Assembly (NCBI GenBank): GCA_019694975.1
Contig: JAIBAY010000001.1
Span: 688,732-752,731 of the forward strand
Direction of reading: 5' to 3'
DNA from: Chitinophagales bacterium
Lineage (GTDB): Bacteria > Bacteroidota > Bacteroidia > Chitinophagales > UBA10324
DNA length: 64,000 nucleotides
The notes below the pieces were generated by a model that saw only the letters and a list, made by a program, of their open reading frames with translations, was not told the origin of the DNA and searched no databases. This document shows, piece by piece, positions 52,874 to 61,474 of this stretch (positions are counted from its first letter, which is position 1; each line of letters opens with the position of its first letter). The position numbers were made by a program, and so were the translations under genes.

Positions 52874-54007
52874 ATGAATCCTGCTTATGATATTGCCATA
52901 ATCGGAGCAGGCGCCATGGGCAGCGCGGCAACCTATCACCTGTCAGATTCAGGTTTGAAAATTCTGGTGCTGGATAAATTCACACCACCGCATGCCTTCG
53001 GCTCATCACATGGTCAGACAAGAATTATCCGTGAAGCATATTTTGAAAACCCGCTGTATGTGCCACTTGTGCAGCAGGCTTATGTTTTATGGGATAAGCT
53101 TGCATCGGCATCCGGCAAAAAACTTTTCTTAAAAACCGGCGGACTGATGTTAGGGCATAAAGACCAAAAAGTTTTCAGTGGTGCGGCACACAGTGCGCAA
53201 CAATTCGGCATTGCCTGTGACTTACTTGATCAGGCACAGCTACAGCGGCAATTTCCTGTAATGAAAACAGATGCCTCCACCGTGGCCTTGCTGGAAAAAA
53301 ATGCCGGCGTGTTGTTTCCCGAAGAATGTATCCGGGCACAGTTGCAGTTGTCGGCAAATCCCTTTGTCGATTTTCACTTCCATGAACCGGTGGTTACATT
53401 GGAAAGTAAAGGTGATGTGGTTACCATTCACACCACACAATCGACCTATACGACGCGCAAAGTAATTATCAGCAACGGCGCATGGATTACTGACTTGCTG
53501 CCTGCCCTGCAACTGCCTTTGCAAGTGAAAAGGCAGGTTTTGTTCTGGTTCGCCTGCAACGCAGCAGCGGCATCACAGTTTCAGCACGGCCGTTTTCCGG
53601 TATTCATCCGGGAATATGAAGCAGGTAAAATGTTCTATGGATTTCCCGATCTTGGTAATGGCATTAAGATCGCCATCCATCACCGCGGGCAGCTCACCAC
53701 GGCGGATGATCTTCAGCGGCATGTTGATGCGAAAGAGATACAGGCAATCACCGAACTGGTGAATTATTATTTCAATGCAACACTCACCTGCATCAATGCA
53801 ACGGCTTGTATGTACACCAATACGCCGGATGAACATTTTATCATTGACTATCATCCTGATCATAAAAACATCATCCTGGTGAGTGCCTGCTCGGGACATG
53901 GTTTTAAATTCAGCAGCGCCATCGGAAAAATATTGCGCGAAATGGCAATGGAAGAGCCGCTGAGTTTTGATGTGACACCTTTCCGGCTGAATAGAAACTT
54001 CACGTGA
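52874..54007 (+). CDS. Monomeric sarcosine oxidase / N-methyl-amino-acid oxidase family flavoenzyme
   Basis: A 377-residue cytosolic FAD enzyme of the MSOX/SolA family. It has the N-terminal dinucleotide motif IIGAGAMGSA (9-18) and the family signature SSHGQTRIIREAYFE (44-58). The cysteine that carries covalent FAD in relatives is in ACMYTNTPDEHFIID (Cys312). Family enzymes oxidise N-methyl amines (sarcosine, N-methyltryptophan) with O2, giving formaldehyde and H2O2. The C-terminal SACSGHGFKFS segment contacts FAD. It has a normal length. The LCAT-like lipase gene follows after 64 bases, perhaps co-transcribed without an obvious functional tie. Confidence 0.88.
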   Translation: MNPAYDIAIIGAGAMGSAATYHLSDSGLKILVLDKFTPPHAFGSSHGQTRIIREAYFENPLYVPLVQQAYVLWDKLASASGKKLFLKTGGLMLGHKDQKVFSGAAHSAQQFGIACDLLDQAQLQRQFPVMKTDASTVALLEKNAGVLFPEECIRAQLQLSANPFVDFHFHEPVVTLESKGDVVTIHTTQSTYTTRKVIISNGAWITDLLPALQLPLQVKRQVLFWFACNAAAASQFQHGRFPVFIREYEAGKMFYGFPDLGNGIKIAIHHRGQLTTADDLQRHVDAKEIQAITELVNYYFNATLTCINATACMYTNTPDEHFIIDYHPDHKNIILVSACSGHGFKFSSAIGKILREMAMEEPLSFDVTPFRLNRNFT

Positions 54008-54071
54008 AAGGCCGTCGCAGAAAGGCAACCACGGATATTCAGTATATTCGGTTCACGTAAAAAATCAGTTT

Positions 54072-55310
54072 ATGCAACCCATTATCCTGATTCCCGGCAT
54101 TGAAGCAACCGCTTTGTCAAATGCCAACACTTTCGATTTTGCCACAGTATGGAATGCATACGATACCATTGGCACTGCGCTCGCCACCAAGGTAACCGGA
54201 CCTTACATATCGGAGCGGCTGCAACTGAATGCCTTGTATGATGAGAATGTGCAATCGCTGATTGAACGAAACCACATGGCACGCCTGCCTTATGAACGGT
54301 CGGTGGTGAACCTGGCAGCCAAGCTCAGCGAAAACGGTGATAACAGCCCGATCTACCTGTTCGGTTATGACTGGCGTCTTTCCTGCGTGGTGAATGGAAA
54401 ACGGTTATATGAATTCACGCAATACCTGAAACAGAAACTGGCAGTCAACAAAAGTGATCCGTGTGATGGATTTCGCTTTCTTACCCACAGCATGGGCGGC
54501 CTGATTTTTTCGTGTTACCTCGCCGAGCTGAAAGGCAAATACAATGACATTGCAAAAGCCGTGATCACTGCGCCGCCCTTTCGCGGATCACCTTATGCTC
54601 TCATACACATGATTAAGGGAGATGGCGGAGTGAAAAGCCTGCTCAACAGCATCTTTGGCCGCAATGAAGATATCCGTAAAGTAGTGCGTACCTACCCTTC
54701 CATTTTTGAATTGTTGCCGTGGTATGACAGCTCCATTGTAACAGAAGACGGTAATAAGAACATTGAACTCACGCAGTTCAATCAATGGCAATCCAATGTG
54801 GGTGACGATGATCCTGACTTGTTCAGGGCACGGCTGAAAGACCTGGCCGATTTCCGGTGGAATAAAATGTTTCAGCTCCATAACCTGCCGGAAGAACTGC
54901 GCACGAGGATGATCATTCTGGCCGGTTCGGGTGATGATACCGTAACACAATTGCAGGTAAGGAAACAGGAAGGCAAGATCAGCAACTTTGTAATCATAGA
55001 TGATAAACGCTGTGTCAAAACAGGGCAGGGTGACGGCACGGTGCCGGTTCCAAGTTCAACCGTGTATAAAGACAGCGTGAAGACGCTGATCATTTTTAAG
55101 AAAGGCCTCTTATCAGAACCGGTGGATCATCTCGATTACCACGGCCTCTTTCTTCGCGATAGCAGGGTACAGAATATTGTGCAACGTTTCTTCACCATGA
55201 ATGTACTATCCGCCAAACTACGTGATGGCGCACTTGCTACACTGCAAGGGCCGAATCCAAACTGGTGGAAATCCATCGGTGATACGGTGGTGAATGCATC
55301 GCCTTTCTGA
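54072..55310 (+). CDS. LCAT-like lipase/acyltransferase (alpha/beta hydrolase)
   Basis: A 412-residue alpha/beta hydrolase of the lecithin:cholesterol acyltransferase group. Signatures: PIILIPGIEATAL near the N-terminus, LFGYDWRL (97-104), and the nucleophile Ser140 in FLTHSMGGLIFS. The probable acid is the Asp in QGDGTVPV, and the base is a His in PVDHLDYHGL near residue 355. No signal peptide is evident, so it is probably cytosolic, unlike many LCAT relatives. It may hydrolyse or transfer acyl chains of lipids; the substrate is unknown. It lies downstream of the sarcosine-oxidase-like gene. Confidence 0.82.
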   Translation: MQPIILIPGIEATALSNANTFDFATVWNAYDTIGTALATKVTGPYISERLQLNALYDENVQSLIERNHMARLPYERSVVNLAAKLSENGDNSPIYLFGYDWRLSCVVNGKRLYEFTQYLKQKLAVNKSDPCDGFRFLTHSMGGLIFSCYLAELKGKYNDIAKAVITAPPFRGSPYALIHMIKGDGGVKSLLNSIFGRNEDIRKVVRTYPSIFELLPWYDSSIVTEDGNKNIELTQFNQWQSNVGDDDPDLFRARLKDLADFRWNKMFQLHNLPEELRTRMIILAGSGDDTVTQLQVRKQEGKISNFVIIDDKRCVKTGQGDGTVPVPSSTVYKDSVKTLIIFKKGLLSEPVDHLDYHGLFLRDSRVQNIVQRFFTMNVLSAKLRDGALATLQGPNPNWWKSIGDTVVNASPF

Positions 55311-55417
55311 AACAATATTTCATTCAACAGGCATCGTCACCGGATGAAAATCCGCAACGTCGATTTTGTTTGATCAGCAATTATTGCACGCAAGGATTTT
55401 ACTGAAGCAGGAAGATG

Positions 55418-55543
55418 CTAATTGCAGCCAGCATGGCCAAGCAGCCAATAGAGGAACAGGAAAACGATAACTGTTCCGAAGCATCCGCCGCCCCATTTGT
55501 AAGCGCCGTATCCGGCCAATAAAGTTCTGAGCCAATTGGGCAT
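55418..55543 (-). CDS. Small 41-residue Gly-rich membrane protein
   Basis: A short minus-strand gene between a lipase and a transporter. It starts at ATG 55541-55543, and the translation opens MPNWLRTLLAGYGAYKWGGG, continues CFGT and ends in one hydrophobic helix (VIVFLFLYWLLG) and a polar tail. The pattern of an N-terminal amphipathic part, a GYGAxKxGGGC motif and one membrane helix matches very small conserved Bacteroidota proteins of unknown function that I recall; this is unverified. It is a likely single-pass inner-membrane peptide. Confidence 0.6.
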   Translation of the reverse strand: MPNWLRTLLAGYGAYKWGGGCFGTVIVFLFLYWLLGHAGCN

Positions 55544-55751
55544 TGTTTCGTGTTTGATGGATGCATAAAGTTAAGATCATGCTGAGCATTTCAAAACAGT
55601 GGTGATTGAGAGGCAATGTCAGAAATTCATGGCCTGCATATTTATCCTACAGGGAAAAACTACTTTCCTTTCATTCAAGATGTCAATAATTTGATACACA
55701 GACATTGCATACACTCACCAATTCAAAATTTTACTTTTACCGGCAATTGCC

Positions 55752-56987
55752 ATGATGCCGGTTATCGCACTATACAGGCAGGCCTTCAGCAACCTGCAGA
55801 AAAATATCTGGATGCTATCCATAGCCATGTTTATCAACAGGAGCGGATCGATGGTATTGCTCTTTGCTTCCCTGTACCTCACCAACGACCTGCACTTCAG
55901 CATCAGCGATGCGGGTATCATCATGAGTTTTCTTGGTGCCGGCAGCATCCTGGGCAGCTATGCCGGCGGCTGGCTGACCGACCGTAAAAATTATCACGAC
56001 ATCATGATGCTGTCCCTTACGGGAAGCGCCTGCATTCTGTTGCTGATGTTGCTTTTTACAAATGCGATTGCCATCGCGGCCATCATCTTCTGTTATTCTT
56101 TCATGGCTGATATGTTCCGGCCGGCCAACGCTGCAGCCATCGCTTCCTTCACCAACGCACAAAACCGTACACGTTCCATTTCACTGGTGCGGCTGGCGGC
56201 CAACCTGGGGTTTACCGTCGGGCCGGCCATTGGCGGAATGGTGGCGCTGCACCTCGGATATAAGTGGCTTTTCATCATCGACAGTATGACAAGCCTCACC
56301 GCGGCACTGATGTTATGGTTATATCTTCCGCGTCAGCAGGCCATTAACACAACACATAACAGCACGGTATTAAATGATGCGGGCACATCGGCTTACCGTG
56401 ACTGGAAATACCTGTTTTTCATCCTGCTCGTTGCATTATATGGCATCTGCTTCTTCCAGATAATTGCCACCATACCACAGTTTTTCAGCAGGCAATGCCA
56501 TTATTCAGAAGATACCATTGGCTGGCTGCTGGCCATCAACGGGCTGATGGTAGTATTGATAGAAATGCCGCTCATCACTGCACTGCAGCGGCAGAAAAAT
56601 ATTTTCCGTTTCATCATCGGCGGTACGTTGTGCATACCCGTTGCTTTTGCCATGCTGCTCACCGGACATTGTGTGCTGATCTGGCCGGTCATCTATATCC
56701 TCATCCTTTCCCTGTCAGAGATATTTGCCATGCCGTTTATGATGAATCATGCTTTGTCGCAGCCATTGAAAGAACGGCAGGGCCAGTATGCCGCACTCTA
56801 CTCCATCGCATTCGGCATCGCACTGATGACAGCGCCGCCTATCGGCCTCGGCATAGCAGACCATTTTGGGTTCGATGCAACTTTTTATTCACTCAGCATA
56901 CTCAGTGTGGCCATAGCCATAGGATTTGCCTGGCTGAAAAAACAACTGAGTCATCAGCCGCCCAGGGTACAGGAAGGTGAAAGCTGA
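55752..56987 (+). CDS. Major facilitator superfamily transporter
   Basis: A 411-residue inner-membrane protein with about twelve helices in two halves. The first half has GSILGSYAGGWLTDRKNYHD, the loop 2-3 GxxxDRxGRR-type motif of MFS, and the segment RLAANLGFTVGPAIGG (about 155-170) is the motif C-like stretch of drug/proton antiporters. It is probably an exporter, and the substrate is unknown. It has no partner transport genes. ATG 55752 is immediately followed by a second Met, so either may be used. Confidence 0.88.
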   Translation: MMPVIALYRQAFSNLQKNIWMLSIAMFINRSGSMVLLFASLYLTNDLHFSISDAGIIMSFLGAGSILGSYAGGWLTDRKNYHDIMMLSLTGSACILLLMLLFTNAIAIAAIIFCYSFMADMFRPANAAAIASFTNAQNRTRSISLVRLAANLGFTVGPAIGGMVALHLGYKWLFIIDSMTSLTAALMLWLYLPRQQAINTTHNSTVLNDAGTSAYRDWKYLFFILLVALYGICFFQIIATIPQFFSRQCHYSEDTIGWLLAINGLMVVLIEMPLITALQRQKNIFRFIIGGTLCIPVAFAMLLTGHCVLIWPVIYILILSLSEIFAMPFMMNHALSQPLKERQGQYAALYSIAFGIALMTAPPIGLGIADHFGFDATFYSLSILSVAIAIGFAWLKKQLSHQPPRVQEGES

Positions 56988-57232
56988 TCAACAGCTCTCG
57001 GAAACAGGTACTGTTTCCATCTATGAAACGTTTGATTTTATGAATGACATAGCATGATGATTATGCATTGACCATGTATTGTTTGCTATGCTTCCTCGGA
57101 AACATTTTTTAGGACTGCATACCACTTTCTATGCTCACACAACTTCATAACAATTCAAAGTCATGAAGTCAGCTCACGGCAATGAATATTCCTTAAATTG
57201 CAGCATGCCGTTCCTTAATAGCGGATTCACCC

Positions 57233-58411
57233 ATGAAAAAAGCAATAGCACTCCTGTTATTCGTGTCTGCTGCGATAGCAGCGGCAGCTCAAAGCGGCGT
57301 ACAGGTTTTTACCGCATCAGGCACGTTTACTGTTCCTGAAAATGTTTCCGCCATCACCATAGAAGTGGTAGGCGCAGGTGGAACCGGCGGCATCAATGGC
57401 GGCGGCGGTGGTGGCGGTGGCGGTTATGCAAGTGGTGAATTCACGGTATCACCACTGAGTGTGCTGAACATTACTGTTGGCATCGGTGGAAATGGAAGTG
57501 CTGAAGGAACAACGAGTGTGGATCAGCTGATAGCCGCCTCAGGCGGAGAGAACGGATTTTCCGTTTCCAACCCGAACCTCGGCGGCGGCGGTGCAGGCGG
57601 CATGGGATCAGGTGGTAACATTTCCAACAGGAGTGGTGGTGCAGGCGGCGGTGGCTACTGGACTTACTTCGGTGGCGGTGGCGGTGGTGCTGCCGGTGCG
57701 GCAGCCAATGGCAGCAATGGCGGTAATACTATAGTATGGAATGGCAGCAACTGTCTTACACCCGGCGGTGCCGGCGGCATCAGTGGCGGAGCACCCGGAG
57801 GCAATGGCGGAAAAGGCGCCGGTTTTATTGATGCTTTCTGTAACGTCAGCAATCCTTCGGTAGCAGGTGCAAGTTACGGAGGCGGTGGTGGCGGTGGCAA
57901 TGGCAACAGCGGCCCTCCTGCAATTGGCTCAAATGGTTATTGTAAAATCAGCTGGTGCAATCTGGATCTTACCGTCATCGTGGGTGATGCATCACTCGCT
58001 ACTAATTCCACATTCGCCAGTTATCAATGGCTCGACTGCGACAACGGTTTTCAGCCTGTTGCCGGCGCAACGGATCAATACTATACACCTGATCCCAACG
58101 GCAGCTATGCCGTAATTGTTTCCAATGAATTCTGCAGTGATACTTCTGCATGTGTTAGCCTGCTGAATACCGGAACAGCCGGCCTGCATGACGACGGGCT
58201 TATCATTTATCCGACCCAATTCAGCGCCAACATTCATGTGCTGCATGCGAAAGGCGGAGAGCAATATGAACTGGTGAATGAAACAGGACAGATAATCTGG
58301 GCAGGAAGGCATGTGGAGGCGCAGGATTTTTCACTGCTCGAAAATGGCTGGTACCTTTTAAAAGCGAAGGATGATCTTTTCGTGAAAACATTTAAACTGC
58401 TAAAACAATAA
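57233..58411 (+). CDS. Glycine-rich T9SS-exported surface protein
   Basis: A 392-residue secreted protein with a signal peptide (about 1-20, ending AAAQ). Residues about 25-60 form an opening beta-domain (VQVFTASGTFTVPENVSAI). Residues about 55-235 are dominated by Gly with Asn, Ala and Ser (runs of up to eight Gly), a pattern seen in glycine-rich bacterial surface and adhesive proteins. An Ig-like part with two Cys-containing turns follows, and a type A T9SS sorting domain (LIIYPTQFSANIHV to FKLLKQ) ends it, in which the usual YPNP is YPTQ. The high-Gly part is GC-rich relative to its neighbours because of GGC/GGT codons. Confidence 0.8.
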   Translation: MKKAIALLLFVSAAIAAAAQSGVQVFTASGTFTVPENVSAITIEVVGAGGTGGINGGGGGGGGGYASGEFTVSPLSVLNITVGIGGNGSAEGTTSVDQLIAASGGENGFSVSNPNLGGGGAGGMGSGGNISNRSGGAGGGGYWTYFGGGGGGAAGAAANGSNGGNTIVWNGSNCLTPGGAGGISGGAPGGNGGKGAGFIDAFCNVSNPSVAGASYGGGGGGGNGNSGPPAIGSNGYCKISWCNLDLTVIVGDASLATNSTFASYQWLDCDNGFQPVAGATDQYYTPDPNGSYAVIVSNEFCSDTSACVSLLNTGTAGLHDDGLIIYPTQFSANIHVLHAKGGEQYELVNETGQIIWAGRHVEAQDFSLLENGWYLLKAKDDLFVKTFKLLKQ

Positions 58412-58414
58412 AGG

Positions 58415-58440
58415 ATGATGCCAAGCACGTATGGCGTCAT
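58415..58440. terminator. Bidirectional hairpin between convergent genes
   Basis: Arms ATGATGCCA (58415-58423) and TGGCGTCAT (58432-58440) pair with one G-T wobble and an eight-base loop. It lies between the glycine-rich gene (plus) and lhgO (minus). Confidence 0.5.
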
Positions 58441-58493
58441 AAAAATCACGTGATACATTGTTCAGCCATGCGAAAGGAAGCGGGCAGAAAGAC

Positions 58494-59714
58494 TCAGGCA
58501 AGCTGAAAGTGTTCCGTGGCCATCCCTTCGATGGCGGTACCGATAGCCAGTGAAGCTGTGGCAGCAGGTGAAGGCGCATTCAACACATGAATGGTGTTTC
58601 CATTCACCTCAATTTTAAAATCATCAATCATCTCACCTTCCGGCGCGAGTGCCATGGCGCGCACGCCGGCACGACCGGGCTGAAGATCATCAGACTGCAG
58701 ATCAGGGATGAGTTTGCGCAATCGCTTCAGGAAAAATTTCTTGGAGAATGCGCCGCGGTATTCATCCAGTCCGAAGCTGATATTTTTAGCAAAGAACTTC
58801 CAGGTTCCGCCGAATGAAAAGGCTTCCGCTGTATCCTTCAGTGAAAAATCAGTTTTACCATATCCTTCGCGTTTAAAAACAAACACGGCATTAGGCCCGC
58901 ATTCTGTGCCACCATGAATCATGCGTGTGAAATGAACACCGAGAAACGGGTACTTCGGATTCGGAACCGGATAGATCAGGTTACGGACCTTCTTCATTCC
59001 CTTTTCCGTCAGGTCGTAGTAGTCGCCGCGAAAACCGACGATGGCTGTATTGATCTTCGCTCCTTCCTTTCTTGCAATACGGTCACTTTGCAGGCCGGCA
59101 CAAGTGATGATATAGTTTGCCGTGAATTTTCCTTTCGGCGTAATCACATCCGTAGTGCCATCATGCTTTTCAAATGCGGTTGCTTCATGGCCTGTCAGTA
59201 CACGGCTGCCGGCAAATGATGCATGAATCAGCTCTACGTATTTGCGTGATACTTCGGCATAATCAATAATGCCGGTACACGGAACCCACAAACCTTCAAT
59301 GCCGGTGCAATACGGCTCAATATCACGGATCTGCGCCGCAGTAATTTTCTCAATGCCTTCCACGCCATTGGCAAGCCCATTGTTAAAAACCTTGTTCATG
59401 TGCGCCAACTCAGCCGATTCGGTAGCTACCACTATCTTTCCGCAGATTTCATGTTTGATATGGTGCTCCTTCGCGAAAGCCACGAGCTCCCGCCTGCCAT
59501 CCACACAGTTTTTTGCTTTGTAGGAGCCCGGCTTGTAGTACATGCCGGAATGAATAACCCCGGAGTTATGACCGGTCTGATGCGCTGCAACTGCAGCTTC
59601 TTTCTCCAGCACCAGTATTTTTTTTGACGGATATCTTTTGTTGATCTTATATGCGGCGGCCAGCCCTACAATGCCTCCGCCTATGATGATGATGTCGAAC
59701 CGGTTATTTTCCAA
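58494..59714 (-). CDS. lhgO: L-2-hydroxyglutarate oxidase
   Basis: An FAD-dependent oxidase/dehydrogenase that returns L-2-hydroxyglutarate to 2-oxoglutarate. It has the dinucleotide motif IIIIGGGIVGLAAAY at the N-terminus, HQTGHNSGVIHSGMYY (FAD-binding and substrate region), the mid-protein PCTGIIDYAEV, and the C-terminal INAPSPAATAS-like ending. The start is a TTG. The first TTG (59730-59732) is itself part of a -7-like box TAcaTTTG (59730-59737), so the next in-frame TTG at 59714 is the better choice. There is no ATG near the N-terminus. The frame also extends upstream to 59732. Confidence 0.87.
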   Translation of the reverse strand: MENNRFDIIIIGGGIVGLAAAYKINKRYPSKKILVLEKEAAVAAHQTGHNSGVIHSGMYYKPGSYKAKNCVDGRRELVAFAKEHHIKHEICGKIVVATESAELAHMNKVFNNGLANGVEGIEKITAAQIRDIEPYCTGIEGLWVPCTGIIDYAEVSRKYVELIHASFAGSRVLTGHEATAFEKHDGTTDVITPKGKFTANYIITCAGLQSDRIARKEGAKINTAIVGFRGDYYDLTEKGMKKVRNLIYPVPNPKYPFLGVHFTRMIHGGTECGPNAVFVFKREGYGKTDFSLKDTAEAFSFGGTWKFFAKNISFGLDEYRGAFSKKFFLKRLRKLIPDLQSDDLQPGRAGVRAMALAPEGEMIDDFKIEVNGNTIHVLNAPSPAATASLAIGTAIEGMATEHFQLA

Positions 59715-59766
59715 TGCCGAGATTTTTGGCAAATGTAATCAGACGGATTTTTTTTGATTGAATAAA

Positions 59767-60273
59767 TTATGGAATGGCAAATAGCAACAGTTCTTCTGCA
59801 TCTCCTACCATGAACATCTTCTTTTCAAAATGCATCCCCGTCTTTTCCAGCAAACGTATCGAGTGGAGGTTATCCGCCGTAGTGATGGCAACGATACGTT
59901 TTAGCCCGAGCACCTGCCATCCATAATTTAAGGTAGCGGAGGCGGCTTCTGCAGCATACCCTTTTCCGGTGTGTCTTTCAAGAAAGGCAAAGCCTATATC
60001 CACATCATCCAGCGCAGGACGCCTGATAAGCCCGCAGATACCAAGCGGGGTGCCGTCATCTTTTAGTTTCACCAGCATCAGGCCGAAGCCATTCTCGGCG
60101 TAACTCTTCACCGGCCCGTTCAATATGTAATTGATTGCGTCTTCCTCCGACTTAATGCCGCGGTCGCCGATAAACTGCAGCCATCCGGGTGTGTTCAACA
60201 ATTCAAAGATAAAAGGTGCATCCGCTGTGGTCAGATGGCAAAGCAAGAGGCGATCTGTTTTGATATCATCCAT
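59767..60273 (-). CDS. GNAT-family N-acetyltransferase (RimJ/RimL-like)
   Basis: A 168-residue GNAT enzyme of the Acetyltransf_3 type, which moves acetyl from acetyl-CoA to an amine (protein N-terminus, antibiotic or metabolite). It starts TDRLLLCHLTTADAPFIFELLN, the typical opening, and contains the acetyl-CoA loop region FLERHTGKGYAAEAASA (Q/RxxGxG/A motif) and a late RIVAITTADNLHSIRLLEKTG segment. The substrate is unknown. It lies 12 bases after the RibD-like reductase gene in a minus-strand run. Confidence 0.85.
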   Translation of the reverse strand: MDDIKTDRLLLCHLTTADAPFIFELLNTPGWLQFIGDRGIKSEEDAINYILNGPVKSYAENGFGLMLVKLKDDGTPLGICGLIRRPALDDVDIGFAFLERHTGKGYAAEAASATLNYGWQVLGLKRIVAITTADNLHSIRLLEKTGMHFEKKMFMVGDAEELLLFAIP

Positions 60274-60285
60274 GTTTTGAGAAAA

Positions 60286-60855
60286 TCAGGCGTTGCTGTC
60301 TTCATTTGTACGAACCACTTCATAATGCAGTTGTGTAAGGCCTTTCTCAAATGTCTTCGCCGACAACAGCTTTAACGGCATTTCCGGCAATCCGTCTTTG
60401 AATAAAAGTATGCCTTCACCCAGCACCACCGAGATAATGGAAATATACAGCTCATCAATCAGTTCTTCCTTCAGCAATGCACTCACCAGCTCGGCGCCGC
60501 CGTCAATGTAAATATGTTTTCCTTCCGCATCTTTCAGTTCAGCAATCAGTTTTTTCAGATTGCCGGAATAGAACGTGATGTTGCCGGTTGCCGGACGGGA
60601 AGTCCGGGTGATCACAAAAATTCGCTTATCCGCATGAGGAATTGCTGTACCGAATGTCTGCACTTTATCATAAGTTTTCCTTCCCCAGATTACAGTATCT
60701 ATACTTGCAACGAATGCCGCATAACCATAATCTTCTCCCGGCTGCTCCACCGTTTCCAGAAAGCGAATATCACCATCAGGTTTTGCTATGCGGCCATCCA
60801 GGCTCATGGCAATGTAAAGCAGTACTTTTCTGCGGGGCATCAGCTTGACATTCAT
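60286..60855 (-). CDS. RibD C-terminal / dihydrofolate-reductase-like protein
   Basis: A 189-residue protein of the RibD_C fold, NADPH-dependent reductases related to riboflavin biosynthesis and DHFR. It starts RKVLLYIAMSLDGRIAKPDG (the family opening), and has a VIWGRKTYDKV stretch and an IYIDGGAELVSALL stretch near the NADPH site. It is probably a stand-alone reductase of unknown substrate; stand-alone copies next to GNAT and VOC genes are frequent in bacteria. An ATG at 60840 is an alternative start. Confidence 0.85.
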   Translation of the reverse strand: MNVKLMPRRKVLLYIAMSLDGRIAKPDGDIRFLETVEQPGEDYGYAAFVASIDTVIWGRKTYDKVQTFGTAIPHADKRIFVITRTSRPATGNITFYSGNLKKLIAELKDAEGKHIYIDGGAELVSALLKEELIDELYISIISVVLGEGILLFKDGLPEMPLKLLSAKTFEKGLTQLHYEVVRTNEDSNA

Positions 60856-60878
60856 TGTGGCAAATGCATTGCTTTGTT

Positions 60879-61304
60879 TCAGGGAAGCATGAGATTGCCT
60901 TGCTGGTCCATTTCCCAGAAAGGATTAAAGGCAACTTCAAACAGGTGTCCGTCAGGGTCTTTGAAATAACCGCTGTAACCGCCCCAGAAAACTTTCTGCG
61001 CGGGTTTAACAATGGTAGCTCCCAGCGATGCAACCTGCTTCATTACCTCATCTACTTCCGATGCTGATGTTGCATTGTACGCGATGGTAATGCCTGTAAA
61101 TCCACTGCCTGCAGCATCCACCATCGCATCTTCCGCCAGCAACACGCGCGGATAAAGGGCCAGAACGATGCCGCCCGCCGGGAAGAAGCAAATGTTGTCG
61201 TTGCTTGCCGCTGACCTTTTCCAGCCCAGCCCCTGCTCGTAAAAATTCAGTGAACGGTGCAGGTCATCTACGCCCAGGGTAATGATGCTCAGTTGTTGTC
61301 GCAT
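60879..61304 (-). CDS. VOC-family (glyoxalase/bleomycin-resistance-like) protein
   Basis: A 141-residue vicinal-oxygen-chelate protein; the ATG at 61302-61304 begins MRQQLSIITLGVDDLHRSLNFYEQG, with a further 21 open codons upstream that do not look coding. The paired beta-alpha-beta-beta-beta modules and a final DPDGHLFEVAFNPFW metal-ligand Glu are visible, and the usual first ligand position is Thr in SIITLGV, so metal binding may be altered. Members isomerise or bind small electrophiles or antibiotics. First gene of a closely spaced minus-strand run ending at lhgO. Confidence 0.87.
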   Translation of the reverse strand: MRQQLSIITLGVDDLHRSLNFYEQGLGWKRSAASNDNICFFPAGGIVLALYPRVLLAEDAMVDAAGSGFTGITIAYNATSASEVDEVMKQVASLGATIVKPAQKVFWGGYSGYFKDPDGHLFEVAFNPFWEMDQQGNLMLP

Positions 61305-61422
61305 TTTATGGAGATGTTGATGAATACAATCCGGAAGCAATGCAAGCTGTGGCAGCATGCAGGACAAACATCACCTATTCACCTGCAAACAACTGCCACG
61401 GTCATGCATACGCAAGATGACT

Positions 61423-61430
61423 TAAATTTG
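61423..61430 (+). promoter_or_regulatory. -7 promoter element (TAaaTTTG)
   Basis: An exact TAnnTTTG match 44 bases before the ATG at 61475 of the large T9SS protein gene. Confidence 0.5.
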
Positions 61431-61474
61431 TCAAAAATTGATTTCTATTAATTTTACCAACAGAAACATCATAT

